Below are positions 43,640 to 54,612 of a stretch of DNA of 64,000 nt, piece after piece (the stretch's first letter is position 1; each line of letters begins with the position of its first letter). The notes beneath the pieces are model-generated. The model was given only the letters and a program-made list of their open reading frames with translations. It ran no database searches and was not told where the DNA came from. A program made the position numbers and the translations under genes. The stretch comes from Melitaea cinxia (taxonomy: Eukaryota; Arthropoda; Insecta; Lepidoptera; Nymphalidae), in NCBI RefSeq assembly GCF_905220565.1, contig NC_059401.1, positions 17,728,766-17,792,765 of the forward strand, read 5' to 3'.

Positions 43640-43735
43640 GTAAACGTGTACCATCTTAGACCACATTTTCACTTATCATCAGGTGAAATAGTGGTCAAAC
43701 GCAAGCATATGATTGTATAAAATAAAATAAAAAGA
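43640..43735 (+). repeat. Fragment of the CTTACCATCAGGTGGGATCG family
   Basis: CGTGTACCATCTTAGACCAC, TTCACTTATCATCAGGTGAA and AGTGGTCAAACGCAAGC. Confidence 0.5.
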
Positions 43736-44814
43736 ACTAATTTAATTTCGACTTAGTTGGGTCAGAATCAATTCAATAAACTTCAGGTATCACAATGCTC
43801 TATTACATTTGTTTAACACCGACGCTGCTTTTGCTCTTTGACGGTTAATTCTGACAGTATCGGTATTCTACTCATTAAATTGCTTATCATTGACATTCAT
43901 TACCATTACCTCATTCTCAAAGCAATTTAGTCTACTATATCAAAGCTTTTAATTGTTGTGTGAACATGATTTTTGAAACCACATTTGTGCATAGGTGATA
44001 AATTTACAAATAAATTTATTGCATGGCATTGTAAGTGTAGACGCTATTTCTCTTTCAACTATTTTATACATCTGTATTTATTTTACTTTCGGAACGCGAA
44101 CAAATAGTACAGCAATAATATACTAAAAAGTATATAAAGAAGCCAATAAAATTTCCATATATGTAAACAAACTTTTTATAACAGTACACATAAAACAACG
44201 TACACACAGTACGTGCAACAGTAACAATACGATAGTGGGGACATGGCATAAATATCATTCGTAGATATGTATGACTTGTGATTTGTAGACGGTAGTGGAG
44301 GCGTACGGTTGTTAACTGGGAAATAATAATAATCATATATTACGCTAAAAGAACTCATTACACACAGACAGCTTCTATTCCACATTCATAGAAGATGAAA
44401 TGTCATCAAATAGAAAAAGCTTAAAGTTACTATATGATCATCTAATGCTACAACTCATATAAGGGAAATATTAACATTTAATATCAAAGGCAAAGCTACG
44501 CACATCGACTAATAAGCAATAAATAGCCAGGGTAAACCTAAGGTCATACCTACATCACTATTCCATTAGAACGTAAACTAATATTATGCAAAACGCATCG
44601 TACTCGCATGTACAAAGCACCATCGAATTGATTTGACTAAAGAGATTAGAGGGGTGAGGAAAATGACATCCACTCCGCTAATGTAATATACTGGACGGTA
44701 TTCACTCGCTAATTGCTCTCGATATATGTCCAAAAATATATACAAAATATCGCCAAAAGGGGTTTATTGATGGTCTGTTTAGCATAAAAAATAACTAACT
44801 AGATTTAGGTGATG
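43736..44814. other. No recognisable gene
   Basis: Two overlapping minus frames (44064-44385) are low-complexity, tyrosine-rich translations of AT-rich DNA and are not supported. Confidence 0.4.
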
Positions 44815-45020
44815 AATATATTTAAAAGCCAAAATCCCTACTAATATTATAAATATGAATGTAACTTACATTGTTTGTTACGCTTTCACGTAAAAACTAC
44901 TTAACCGATCATCATAAAACTTTGTACACATATCATTGGAGGTATTAGAAGTAACATAGGATACTTTCTATCAAAAAAAAATTCAACACGAGTGAAGCCG
45001 CGGGAAAAAGCTAGTAAAAT
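44815..45020 (+). repeat. Dispersed repeat CTACTAATATTATAAATATG...GCCGCGGG
   Basis: CCCTACTAATATTATAAATA starts it. CTACTTAACCGATCATCATA and TTTGTACACATATCATTGGA follow. It ends GAGTGAAGCCGCGGGAAAAA, GCTAGT. This layout is common in Lepidoptera. Confidence 0.55.
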
Positions 45021-45054
45021 AATAAATAAATAAACGTCTCACACGCAACGGCTA

Positions 45055-45150
45055 CCACTAGGATTTACTTCTGTGTCGGGGGTCCGGAAACACAATACAC
45101 AAGCACAAACGCTCAGACCACGGTGTACGTCGCCAAACATGTAAGTACTT
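45055..45150 (-). repeat. tRNA-SINE body fragment (second tRNA-SINE family)
   Basis: GTCGGGGGTCCGGAAACACA, ATACACAAGCACAAACGCTC and GACCACGGTGTACGTCGCC are the antisense of the body seen at 19800-19880 and 57700-57770. Confidence 0.5.
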
Positions 45151-45264
45151 AAGTTGCTTTCCCACTAACATTATAAAAACAAAAGTTTGATGAAAGATGG
45201 ATGGTGGTTTTCTCGTTCATGTCAAAACTATTTAACTTGTTGTAATAAAACTTAGTATGTAATT

Positions 45265-45554
45265 TTTTTTTTTTTTTTTTATACCACTAGGTCGACAAAC
45301 AAGCGTACGGCTCACCTGATGGTAAGAGATTACCGTAGCTTATAGACGCTTACAACACCAGAAGCATCGCAAGCGCGTTGCCGACCCTACCCCCAATCCC
45401 CCCAGGAGCTCTGGTCACCTTACTCACCAACAGGAACACAATACTGCTTGAAAACAGTATTATTTAGCTGTGATCTTCTGTAAGGTCGAGGTGCTACCTC
45501 AGTCGGGCTACTCCATATTTTGAGCAGGAAATTCCTGCTGTGCCCTACCTCAGT
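45265..45554 (-). mobile_element. SINE-like element, GAGGTAGGGCACAGCAGG family, antisense, full length
   Basis: A poly-T run (antisense poly-A tail) is followed by ACCACTAGGTCGACAAACAA, CTCACCTGATGGTAAGAGAT, GCGTTGCCGACCCTACCCCC and AGCAGGAAATTCCTGCTGTG, CCCTACCTCAG. The poly-T shows the family ends in poly-A or A-rich sequence. Confidence 0.75.
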
Positions 45555-45574
45555 TAAATAAATAATAAATCAGT

Positions 45575-45913
45575 AAATAGCTCAAATAATATAGCGACCC
45601 CATCTCTTTCCATGGGTGTCGTAAGAGGCGACTAAGGGATAACACACTACCACCTTGGAATTTATAAAGCCGACCACTGCAACCATCCAACCATCCAACT
45701 GCTGGCTTCGAAATACACAGGCCGAAGACGGGCAGCAGCGTCTTCGGTGCGACAAAGCCAGCCCTGCGGTCACAAACCCGCTTGCCCAGCGCGGTGACTA
45801 TGGGCAACACACATGAGTTCACGCCATTTTTGGCGCGAACTTGTGTAGGCTTATGTCCAACAGTGGACTGCGATAGGTTGTAATGATGAAGTGATGAAAT
45901 GATGAAATAGCTC
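45575..45913 (+). mobile_element. RTE-tailed SINE with 9-bp target-site duplication
   Basis: AAATAGCTC at 45575-45583 and 45905-45913 flanks the copy. The head is short (ATAGCGACCCCATCTCTTTC). The tail is GTAGGCTTATGTCCAACAGT, GATAGGTTGTAATGATGAAG with GATGAAATGATGAAA. Confidence 0.8.
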
Positions 45914-46455
45914 CAAATTCATAACAATACCTGGGTTACTTTTTTGTCGATGAAAAACAAAGTCGGTTTTTTTTGACAACATGAACAAATGTTCATCTTG
46001 GCTCTCATGAAAATTAATGTACTCATATTAAAATATCCGTCCGAATAAAAGATTTAAGGGAAAGCAAAATAACGTCGGCCTGGTGTTGTCAGTGAAGTCA
46101 AGTAATTATCAAGGAGCCGAGGAGATTCAAAGGGTTCCGTCATTAAATCGACGTCCTTTCGAGTCCTCAAAGGAACAGTTGCCAAATAAAAGGAATAATT
46201 ATGTACTCTTAAAGTTTGAGGAAAAAGTCGAATTAATCACAATTACCGAAAAAGGCTTTTTTAGACGTCTGATAGATGTACTTTAAAGTAATCCATTAAA
46301 TACTTTAACTAATATCATAGACTAGCTATCATAGGCTAAACTGCGCAACGGGCAGTCCACTAATTGTTCCTTGCTTTCTGCACCAGGGGTTATAGGTGTA
46401 ACCATAATTTCATTTATTAAGCCCATCTACATTTATATATGTATATCTATACAAA
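45914..46455. other. No supported gene
   Basis: A 67-codon frame at 46083-46286 is basic and charged, but it is not recognised. No domain or context supports it. Confidence 0.35.
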
Positions 46456-46760
46456 TAAATAAAATTGGTGTGTCTGTTTGTAATATTAAAATCTAGCTTT
46501 ACTAAATGCAATGCAATCTTTTTACTAAACGCAAATGGATGTATACACGGTAAATATATAAAAATGTTCTTTTTTTACAATTTTTGTCTTTCTGTCTGTC
46601 TGTCTGTCTGTTGCAGCTAATCTCTGAAACTGCTGTGTGCTTTGATAAATTATTTTTGTGTTTTACTGTCCATTTCTCGAGAAAGGCTATGTAAAATGTT
46701 AGTACCTTTATTTTCTCAAACTAAAGCGGATGAAATCGTGTGGAATAGCTAGTAATATAA
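46456..46760 (+). repeat. Degenerate dispersed repeat with GTCTGTCTGTCTG
   Basis: TCTTTCTGTCTGTCTGTCTG, CTCTGAAACTGCTGTGTGCT and GCGGATGAAATCGTGTGGAA follow the general order of the ACTAATATTATAAAG repeats. Confidence 0.4.
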
Positions 46761-47190
46761 TACGAGATAAAAATACGATGGATGCCGATCTGTTCATGGC
46801 ACGTAAAATAAAATTTATCAATTAATTTTAATTACAGAAAAAAATTTAAAAAACTATTGACATCAAGCACCATCTACTGGAAATATAAAAAAAAATATTT
46901 CAACTTGAGTTCATGAATAAAAGCAATTTATTAGTTGTTAAAATTTTTAACGAGAAGAAACTAATAATAGGAATTAAAAAAACTTGATCTTTATTACTTT
47001 ACAATATTTATTTTTGATAAATTATTTTTCTCGAAAATGAAAAAAACACGCCACGTTCATTGAAGTTAGATTTTTTAATATTTATACACTTTCATAATTA
47101 ATAAAAGAAATGCATACGTACAAAGTACACATTGATAAGTGAAACTTCTATGGCAAACTAATTGAAATAAACTAATTTAAAAAATAAATA
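46761..47190. other. AT-rich, no recognisable gene
   Basis: No feature supported. Confidence 0.4.
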
Positions 47191-47195
47191 AAAAA

Positions 47196-47311
47196 CCAAC
47201 GTCACGCGGTGTACCAGGGCGATCACCCATCCAAGTACTGACCGCGCCCGACGTTGCGTAACTTCGGTGATCGGACGAGAACCGGTGTATTCAACGTGGT
47301 ATAAACCAAGC
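47196..47311 (-). rRNA. 5S rRNA gene copy or 5S-derived pseudogene
   Basis: On the minus strand 47311-47196 reads ACGTTGAATACACCGGTTCT, CGTCCGATCACCGAAGTTAC, GCAACGTCGGGCGCGGTCAG, TACTTGGATGGGTGATCGCC and CACCGCGTGACGTTGG. This is animal 5S rRNA including the internal promoter region, followed by a T run that could terminate RNA polymerase III. The first bases (GCTTGGTTTATACC) are not the expected GCCAACGTC and cannot pair with the 3' GACGTTGG, so helix I is lost. It is most likely a pseudogene or the head of a 5S-derived SINE rather than a working 5S gene. Confidence 0.8.
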
Positions 47312-47352
47312 GGTCCATCCAAGTATTGACGCGTCACACGTTGCCGCGTTGC
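47306..47352 (-). pseudogene. Second, partial 5S rRNA unit fused upstream
   Basis: Immediately 5' of the previous unit (minus strand) is GCAACGTGTGACGCGTCAAT, ACTTGGATGGACCGCTTGG. It matches the 5S segment GCAACGTCGGGCGCGGTCAG, TACTTGGATGGGTGACCGCC with several changes. The fragment runs directly into the start of the main unit, and this explains the altered 5' end. Confidence 0.65.
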
Positions 47353-47879
47353 AAATTTTACCCTCATGAGCCTAAACAAGTTTCCCTACTTCCCTACTTC
47401 AATAAGTTAATACTTTCCCCCTGTTTCTCCTTACTTCTGAAACTTAACTCTTATCGAAGCGATGAGAGGTGCTCGGGGAAGGAAATGTTTTAAAGAAAGT
47501 TTGTTCCCGAGCAACATCCCAAAGGTTCGATAAATTATCTTTAATAACGCATAAGCGGTTTGCTTATAACATAATTATTTCACTTGAATGTTTGAAAGTG
47601 AAGATTTAAAACACAACATTAACATATAAATATATAATAAGTTTTCTTTTTCGACAAAATTCTCGCCCAATATAGGTACGCCTTTTGTGACATTTTCACA
47701 ACAGTGCTTGGACGTTGAAAAGTAAGAAGATAGTGTGTACCTATAACACAAATAGGATTTCGTTATTTTATACTTTTTAATTATGATATTTTAAAATTGC
47801 TTTTCACCAACCGTTGCATTAATAAGATATTTCAATCGACGTGATAATAATTTTAAATTAGAAAATGATTTATTAATAT
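47353..47879. other. AT-rich, no recognisable gene
   Basis: No feature supported before the LINE. Confidence 0.4.
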
Positions 47880-47903
47880 TATATCCGTACGCCGGGAAAG
47901 TTT

Positions 47904-49580
47904 GATGAATTACTATGCATAATAAAAACAATACCTAAGACTATTCACTTAATGTTGTTTACTGAGACATGGATTAATTCGGAACATGAGGCGAACTTGT
48001 ACAACATATCAAACTATCAACATATATATAACTATAGAAATAAAAGTAAGGGAGGTGGTGTTTCCCTTTACATACACAACAGCATTTCATTTGAGACAAC
48101 AGAGGAATTATGTGAAAATGGGAATCATTACTTGTGGATACATATGAATAAATTAACCTTAGACGTTGGTATTATTTATAGACCTGGTGACACCAATATC
48201 AAAAACTTTATGGATTTGTTTTCGACTCAATTAGAACGCAGAGAAAGAGCAGTAATATTTGGAGACTTTAACATTGACCTACTCAGTACAGATAACCATG
48301 TCATTGAATACATGAACGGATTAGAGGAAAGCGGATTTAAGATAATAAACAAAATAGATAGTAAGTTCAGTACTCGCGAAACAAGCACAACAAACACAAT
48401 ATTAGATCATGTTTATACAAATGTTAATAATCATTCATTCAACATGTCGATAATAGATTCATCTTTGTCCGACCATAAACAGATTTTTCTAGAAATTGGC
48501 ACCCTAGCACCGGAAATAACCAGGAAAATACACTATGAAGCCCTAAATTACGAAAATCTCTACGCAAATGCTTTAAAGGCAGAGTATTGCAATGAAAACA
48601 AAGAATATCAGAACTTAGAAAAGTTTATTTTAGAACATATACATAATAATAAAGTTAAAAAGACAAAATTTTTAAATGTACCTAAAAAAGATTGGATAAA
48701 TAAAGAAATAATTGACTCGATTGATATGCGAAACAGATTATGGCAAGAAACTAAAGTGAATCCAACTGATGAAAACCTTCAAAGGCAGTATGATGACGAG
48801 CGTATAAAAGTGAAAAACCTGATAAGGACCCGCAAGAAAGATTACTATTATTCTTTGTTTAGTACCAGCAGTCATAATCCGAAGAAAATGTGGAAAACCA
48901 TCAATAGTTTAGCATTAAATAAGAGTAAAGAAAGCTGTGCTCCCCTCAGACTCGTATTGGATTCTGGACCTGTTACGGAAGGCAATGCGGTTTGTAATTG
49001 CTTTAATGATTTCTTTTCTTTAATCGGCGTAGAATTGGCAAGTGCAATACCTAACAAATATCACACTAATAGTGATGACATATTAATGTATGACCGTAGG
49101 TATAAGCATAATATAACATTAAATGAGTTAGCACCGTGTAGTAGTGAGGAAGTATCAAACATAATTGATAATCTAGATAGCAACACAAGTACTGGGATAG
49201 ACGGAATTAGTACCAAAGCTATTAAATGTATAAAAAATATAATATCTCAAAGATTAGCTGATTGTATAAACAAGTGTTTGTCTGACGGCACCTTTCCCGA
49301 TTCGCTAAAGATTGCAAAAATTAGTCCCATTCACAAATGTGGTAGTAAAAGTGATCCAAATAACTATAGACCCGTTTCCGTGTTACCAGTGATATCCAAA
49401 ATATTCGAGCGAATACTGTACAAACGCTTAAATACTTACTTGTCTGAAAAACAATTTCTCATTAGTCAACAATATGGTTTTCGTTCAAAATCGAGCACTC
49501 TTACCGCCGCCATAGACTTAGTTACAGAAATAAGGTCCCAAATCGATAAAAAAAAATTTTGCTTTGGGAATCTTCATTGA
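47904..49580 (+). CDS. LINE ORF2 N-terminal part: AP endonuclease and start of RT
   Basis: Counting from the Met at 47952, the endonuclease motifs are TETW (4-7), GGGVSLYI (34-41), GDFN (104-107) and SDH (173-175). A linker with conserved W and KDY residues leads to the first RT motifs NYRPVSVLPVISKIFE and QQYGFRSKSST near the end. The codons upstream of the Met (from 47904) also match the family, so the true start was further 5'. The frame ends early (CFGNLH) because of the A-run frameshift at 49548-49556. Confidence 0.8.
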   Translation, partial: DELLCIIKTIPKTIHLMLFTETWINSEHEANLYNISNYQHIYNYRNKSKGGGVSLYIHNSISFETTEELCENGNHYLWIHMNKLTLDVGIIYRPGDTNIKNFMDLFSTQLERRERAVIFGDFNIDLLSTDNHVIEYMNGLEESGFKIINKIDSKFSTRETSTTNTILDHVYTNVNNHSFNMSIIDSSLSDHKQIFLEIGTLAPEITRKIHYEALNYENLYANALKAEYCNENKEYQNLEKFILEHIHNNKVKKTKFLNVPKKDWINKEIIDSIDMRNRLWQETKVNPTDENLQRQYDDERIKVKNLIRTRKKDYYYSLFSTSSHNPKKMWKTINSLALNKSKESCAPLRLVLDSGPVTEGNAVCNCFNDFFSLIGVELASAIPNKYHTNSDDILMYDRRYKHNITLNELAPCSSEEVSNIIDNLDSNTSTGIDGISTKAIKCIKNIISQRLADCINKCLSDGTFPDSLKIAKISPIHKCGSKSDPNNYRPVSVLPVISKIFERILYKRLNTYLSEKQFLISQQYGFRSKSSTLTAAIDLVTEIRSQIDKKKFCFGNLH

Positions 49581-50652
49581 CTTGAAGAAGGCTTTCGATA
49601 CGGTAAGCCATGGTAAACTATTGTTGAAATTAGGGAATATCGGTATCAGGGGCAGGGCTTTCAAAATCTTTGAATCATACTTACAAAACAGGACGCAAGT
49701 TGTAAAAATAGATAGCTTTACCAGTTCTGTTAAAAATGTTACGTGCGGAATTCCACAAGGCTCCATAGTTGGTCCATTAATGTTTTTAATTTACGTTAAC
49801 AATATTATTAACATTAATCTAATTGGAAAACTGACACTGTACGCGGATGATACATGCCTTTTTTATTACGGTAGCTCTATTCAGGACTTAATAAGTAAAG
49901 CTCAAAATGATCTTGACAGGCTAAGTGAGTGGTTACAGTACAATTTGCTTACAATAAATATAAATAAAACGTCCTATATGATTTTCTGTGCAAAAAATAA
50001 ACATATACCTAATTTCACACCCCTTACAATTAACAATAAGATCATACAATCCTCAGCAAAAGAAAAATATCTGGGATTATGGATAGATGATAAGTTGACT
50101 TGGAAAGGACACATAGAACACGTTAGAGCCAAACTGCTACCTATACTGGGCGCATTGAGAAATGTATCAAACTGCATTCCTAATAAAGTACGAATGATAA
50201 TTTATAATACCTTAGTTAAATCTAACATTGAATATTTAATAGAAGTGTGGGGAAGTGCCGCTAAGACAAATTTAATGCCATTACAAAGAATTCAAAATAA
50301 AGTTATCAAAGTGCTATTTCGCTATCCCTATTTTACATCAACCAACAAATTGTATCAAGAAACAAAATTGTTAAATATCAACCAATTATACACCTATTAC
50401 ACCTGCATACTAATTAAGAATATTATCAACAATTCAATACACTCAAACATCAAAATTGATAAAAAAATAACTAAACACAACTTAAGAAACAAGGATAAAT
50501 TAATGCTGCCTAGTGTACGTACAAAGTATGGTCAGAAAACAATATTGTTTGAGGGAGTGCAGCTATATAATAATTTACCAAATCATATTAAAGGTTCGGA
50601 CAACATAAATATTTTTAAATCAAAATTAAAAGAACACGTTTATACATTGTAA
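49557..50652 (+). CDS. LINE ORF2 C-terminal part: reverse transcriptase
   Basis: Continues the same protein in the next frame. Counting from the TTG at 49564, FIDLKKAFDTVSHGK is at 4-18, GIPQGSIVGP at 62-71 and the catalytic YADD at 93-96. The thumb and C-terminal region carry KYLGLWID and the LYNNLP motif near the end. No stop or other shift is seen. With one A fewer in the run upstream, the two parts would be one ORF, so the lesion is single and recent. Confidence 0.85.
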
Positions 50653-50839
50653 TTATAAATATTTCGATTAAGCGCTCCAGAGGTAAAAATTGTTACATAC
50701 TACTATTTATATTGATTGTATCTCATTATAAGTGAACGTTATGTTTTTATGAGAAATAAATTCTTTAAACCTACATATTTGATAATTTATTTATATCAGT
50801 TATTATAATTATATGGGTTATGTTTTATGGGTTGACGGG

Positions 50840-50890
50840 TAGAGACCGCTTTTAGAGATAAGTTCGCCCTTGCTAACTTCCTATACTATA
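50840..50890 (+). repeat. Short hairpin-bearing repeat, third copy
   Basis: TAGAGACCGCTTTTAGAGAT, AAGTTCGCCCTTGCTAAC is the most diverged member of the set at 12745-12815 and 25725-25790. Confidence 0.35.
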
Positions 50891-50956
50891 ATGACTAGGT
50901 ATTGTAAAATTATTTACTACAAAAAATATATATTATTTATATAAATTATTTATTAA

Positions 50957-51262
50957 CCGACCTCAAAAAAGGAGGACATTACTCAATTCGATTGTATATA
51001 TTTTTTTATGTATTAGCGAATAACTTCGTCATTTATGAATCGATTTCGATGATTTTTTTGTTGAAAAGGAAGCCAAAGCCCAAGGGTGGTGTACCATGAT
51101 AAGGAAACCATGATCTGACGATGGCATCTCAAAGAAATCAAGGGAAACCTTGGAAAATCGTAGTGTTGACTAGTGTTTTTGTAAATTTTTTTTTGTCTAC
51201 CTCCATCGTATTACTTGTCGATGTAACTGATGTCAGTTTTTTTCATTAGCTAGCAAACACAA
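50957..51262 (-). repeat. GTTTGCTAGCAAAC-family repeat, near complete
   Basis: AACCGACCTCAAAAAAGGAG, TACCATGATAAGGAAACCAT and CTCCATCGTATTACTTGTCG. It ends CATTAGCTAGCAAACACAAT. Confidence 0.65.
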
Positions 51263-51264
51263 TT

Positions 51265-51826
51265 ATTTAATTTAAAAGACATTTTAGTTTACGTAACTAA
51301 ATTTATTTTTAATACTTTCATGTAATGAAAGCTTAAGCTTTTCCAAAATACAATAACACAAAGGCTTCTATTGTGCATCACGTTAACCTCGTAGGCCGGA
51401 TGTTAACTTATCATTCATAATAATCATTTGTGAACTATAACGTAACGAAGCAATGAATTGTTCATATTACTAAGTCTGGTGCCTCTGGGGAGATAATAAT
51501 TCAAACTGTAAAGGTTACCCCACGTATACGCCTCTGGAATTATTTGTTACCTTAATTGTATCGGCCTTGTCGAACTTGCGATATCTATGTACTACGAGTA
51601 TCTTGATCATATACATTTAGTGAAGTTATGTTCTATTCTATTATGGAATATATCACTTTGAATAAGTTCGAATGTCAATTAATTAACGATTCCGCGTATT
51701 GTCTATCAAAACATTAACCCTTCTCTGGCTTTATGTTTGAATCTATTGAAAACGAAATTTAAGGAATATGATGTATTAAGACTGTGTGAAGTTTATTGCC
51801 AGCTTACAAAGAAAAAAAGAGGTATT
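51265..51826. other. No recognisable feature
   Basis: AT-rich spacer. Confidence 0.4.
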
Positions 51827-52188
51827 AAAGAAGAAAATTGCTGTGTGGTTATAACTGTAATACTATAGCCACCTCTCTTTTTCCGTGGGTATTGTAAGAG
51901 GCGACTAAGGGATAACACAGTTCCACTACCACCTCGGAACTAAAAAGGCCGACTAATGACGGAATAACCATCCAACTGCTGGTTTTGAAATACACAGGCT
52001 GAAGATGGACAGTAGCGTCTTCGGTGCGACAAACCCAGCCCAGCGGTCACCAACCCGCCTGTCTAGCGTGGTGACTATGGGCAAAACACATGAGTTCACG
52101 CCATTTTTGGTACGAACTTGTGGAGGCCTATGTCCAGCAGTGGACTGTATTAGGCTGAATTGATGATGATGATTATGAAAGAAGAAAA
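51827..52188 (+). mobile_element. RTE-tailed SINE, full length, with 11-bp target-site duplication
   Basis: AAAGAAGAAAA at 51827-51837 and 52178-52188 flanks a copy from CTGTGTGGTTATAACTGTAA to GAGGCCTATGTCCAGCAGTG, TTAGGCTGAATTGATGATGA. Confidence 0.85.
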
Positions 52189-52189
52189 A

Positions 52190-52832
52190 GGACAAGTATT
52201 ATAATGAATTAATGATAGTAACCATTTTCTAAGAAAATTCATTCAAAGACTTCAAGATCATCAAATCTTCTCTGACTGATGAATGAAGTGTGATTGAACT
52301 TTTGTATCCAACAATTAACATGACTAACTGTATTGTTGTAACACGCAAATAAAGCCTTCGCCGATTTGTTTGCCGAATGGCAAGATTTGGTGAAACTATG
52401 CCGCAACATATAACGCATGCCTATGTGCCACGCCCTTAGTATGCCTATTTAATTAGTAAATCAAAATAAAACGAAACAAAAATTTGTAAAATTCAAAAGT
52501 GCACGCCTCCAATGTGACGAAATTTCCTACCTACGATGTTAATCGACCTCTAAATATTATTCAATTAATTTTAACCAAATATTGCACATACTCATAATAC
52601 GAAGCATCAGAGAGTACCTTAACTATTTTTGTTATTTTTATTTCAGTATTAATATATAGGGTTTAGATAGAAGATTAATAAAAATTGGTTTACAGCGTCA
52701 TCTAGCCGCTATGATAATGGCTGTCATGGATTTGATTATTTAGCAATTATTAAAGTAAACAGATGGCGTGGTATGGTAACACTATAACAAAATAAAGCAT
52801 AGCCCCCTTGAAGGGATACAAATGTTTCTTAT
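52190..52832. other. No recognisable gene
   Basis: AT-rich, with no recognised family. Confidence 0.4.
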
Positions 52833-53598
52833 AATAATTGTGTTTGCTCGCAAACGAAAAAAAAAACCGACTTCAATTACATCGACGAGTAATACAACGT
52901 AGATCGACGAAAAAATAGTCAAGTAACTGTGCGTTATCAAAGATTACTCTAAAAGTAGTTATCAGATCTCAATAAAATTTATATGTGACCAAATGACAAA
53001 CATCAGCTTTCGATTAAATTAAAAATTATTAAAATCGGTACACCCAGTAAAAAGTTATTGCGGGTTTTTAAGAAGTTCCCTCGATTTCTCTGGGATCCCA
53101 TCATCAGATCCTGGTTTCCTTATCATGGTACTAAACTAAGGATATCTTCTTTCCAACAAAAAAAGAATTATCAAAATCGGTACACCCAGTAAAAAGTTAT
53201 TGCGGATTTTCAAGAATTTCCATCAATTTCTCTGAGATCCCATCATCAGATCCTGGTTTTCTTATCATGGTACTAAACTTGGGATATTTCCTTTCCAACA
53301 AAAAAAGAATTATCAAAATCGGTACATGCAGTAGAAAGTTATGCGGTATAATACAACGTAGGTCGACGAAAAAAGCTTCAAGTAAAAACGCATTATTAGA
53401 TATAGCTCGAAAAGTAGTTGTTAGATCTCAAATAAATTTAAATGGGACCAATTGGCACACACCACCTTTCGATTAAAAGAAAATTTGTCGAAATCGCTCT
53501 ACCCAGTCAAAAGTTCTGATGTAACATACATAAAAAAAAAAAAAAAATACAGTCGAATTGAGAACCTCCTCCTTTTTTGGAAGTCGGTTAAAAAACTA
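52833..53598 (+). repeat. GTTTGCTAGCAAAC-family repeat, longest copy
   Basis: Starts ATAATTGTGTTTGCTCGCAA and ACCGACTTCAATTACATCGA, and ends GAACCTCCTCCTTTTTTGGA, AGTCGGTTAAAA. The inner ACCGACTTC and GGAAGTCGGT are inverted. A 142-bp unit is tandemly duplicated inside (53031-53172, 53173-53314). No ORF with a recognised domain is present. Confidence 0.75.
53031..53314 (+). repeat. 142-bp internal tandem duplication
   Basis: Each unit opens AAAATCGGTACACCCAGTAA and contains ATCCCATCATCAGATCCTGG. The opening phrase recurs at 53031, 53173 and 53315, an exact 142-bp period. Units differ at scattered positions. Confidence 0.9.
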
Positions 53599-53749
53599 AA
53601 GAATTTTTCAGCCTTTATATTCATAAGGCTTCTAAGTTAATAGATTTCCAACATAATAAAAAAACAGCTTATTTCGTTAAGTAGTTCTTGCGTTCTTTTG
53701 CTAGCATATGTAACATCCAAAACGTTGACGTCCAACGTAATATTTTTTA

Positions 53750-54010
53750 CCCGACTGCCAAGGAAGGGTTCTTTACTACCTCATATTTCCAGAACCACTG
53801 AACGGATTTACATAATTGAGGTATCGTTAGGTTCTTCTTAGCTGCCCAAGTGTTCTTAGATAGGTGACATTAAAAAAAATCAAACATGGCGGCTACGCGA
53901 AGCCATTGTAGTTAATGAAAAAAAAATTTTTTTCTCGAATACTACAATATGGATATCAAATTGAAGGGCACAATACAAGGATTTTAAAAAGCTATATCAT
54001 GATTATTATT
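53750..54010 (+). repeat. Dispersed repeat TACCCGACTGCCAAGGAAGG
   Basis: TACCCGACTGCCAAGGAAGG, CCACTGAACGGATTTACATA and CAAACATGGCGGCTACGCGA. I recognise the wording from arthropod dispersed repeats, class unknown. Confidence 0.4.
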
Positions 54011-54485
54011 ACCGTAATACTAATAAAGAAATACAATATTAAAGTTTAAAAAATGTGGACTTTGCTCTTTCCCACGCCTATGCCATGCCAAACTTGCCTC
54101 CTAGGCGACGATCAACTTCGGGGTGTAGCCTTTCTAATAAAATACAATGGTTAAAAAAAAAACATACAATTAAAATTACAAATAAAAATTAATAAATGTC
54201 ACACCAATTTACAATTACATTAATAAAATCAATAACAAATACATAATACCAAATACAAACAAATAATTTTAATAATAATTTCATTATATTAAAACTAATA
54301 GTTGTTGACTTAAGCAGTCACCTATTTGCTAAAGGTCGGCTTACGTTGCTTTGAGCAGAGTGAGATCTTTCTCCGGGCTTGCTATCAGTTCTCTTGACCC
54401 TAAAAAATTACTTAATCAAGCACATGATGTAAACTGTTTTAATGAATTGAACCGATTACGTAATTTGTCTGACTAAAAAGACATA
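54011..54485. other. Unassigned
   Basis: A small GC-richer patch (54060-54125) and AT-rich sequence, nothing recognised. Confidence 0.35.
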
Positions 54486-54519
54486 AATAAAATAATAATT
54501 AAAAAAAAAAAAAAAAACC

Positions 54520-54612
54520 CGCCTGCGTGTAGAACAACTATTAGAAAATCAACTGAAAAAGCTGGAACAAGATAAAAATTCAATATGCACACAAAGTCAG
54601 CGAAATAAATAG
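54520..54612 (+). pseudogene. Coiled-coil-like coding fragment in left arm
   Basis: Open frame RLRVEQLLENQLKKLEQDK then NSICTQSQRNK and a stop. The leucine/charged spacing resembles a coiled coil. It has no start codon and follows a poly-A run directly. The parent gene is not recognised. Confidence 0.4.

Larger units (their letters stand above)
47880..50771 (+). mobile_element. Jockey/CR1-superfamily non-LTR retrotransposon, nearly complete ORF2
   Basis: Contains an AP-type endonuclease, a reverse transcriptase and a short 3' UTR with AATAAA (50755-50760) followed by TTCTTTAAACC. The 5' end is truncated inside the endonuclease: in-frame coding can be read back to about 47880 (PGKFDELLCIIKTIPKTIHL before the first Met). 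One frameshift in a nine-A run (49548-49556) splits the ORF. No ORF1 (gag-like) is present. I lean to a Daphne- or CR1-like clade from the wording of the RT, but this is uncertain. Confidence 0.85.

Noticed and set aside
47158..47379. 73-codon minus-strand ORF
   Set aside because: It is a chance frame through 5S rRNA-derived sequence.
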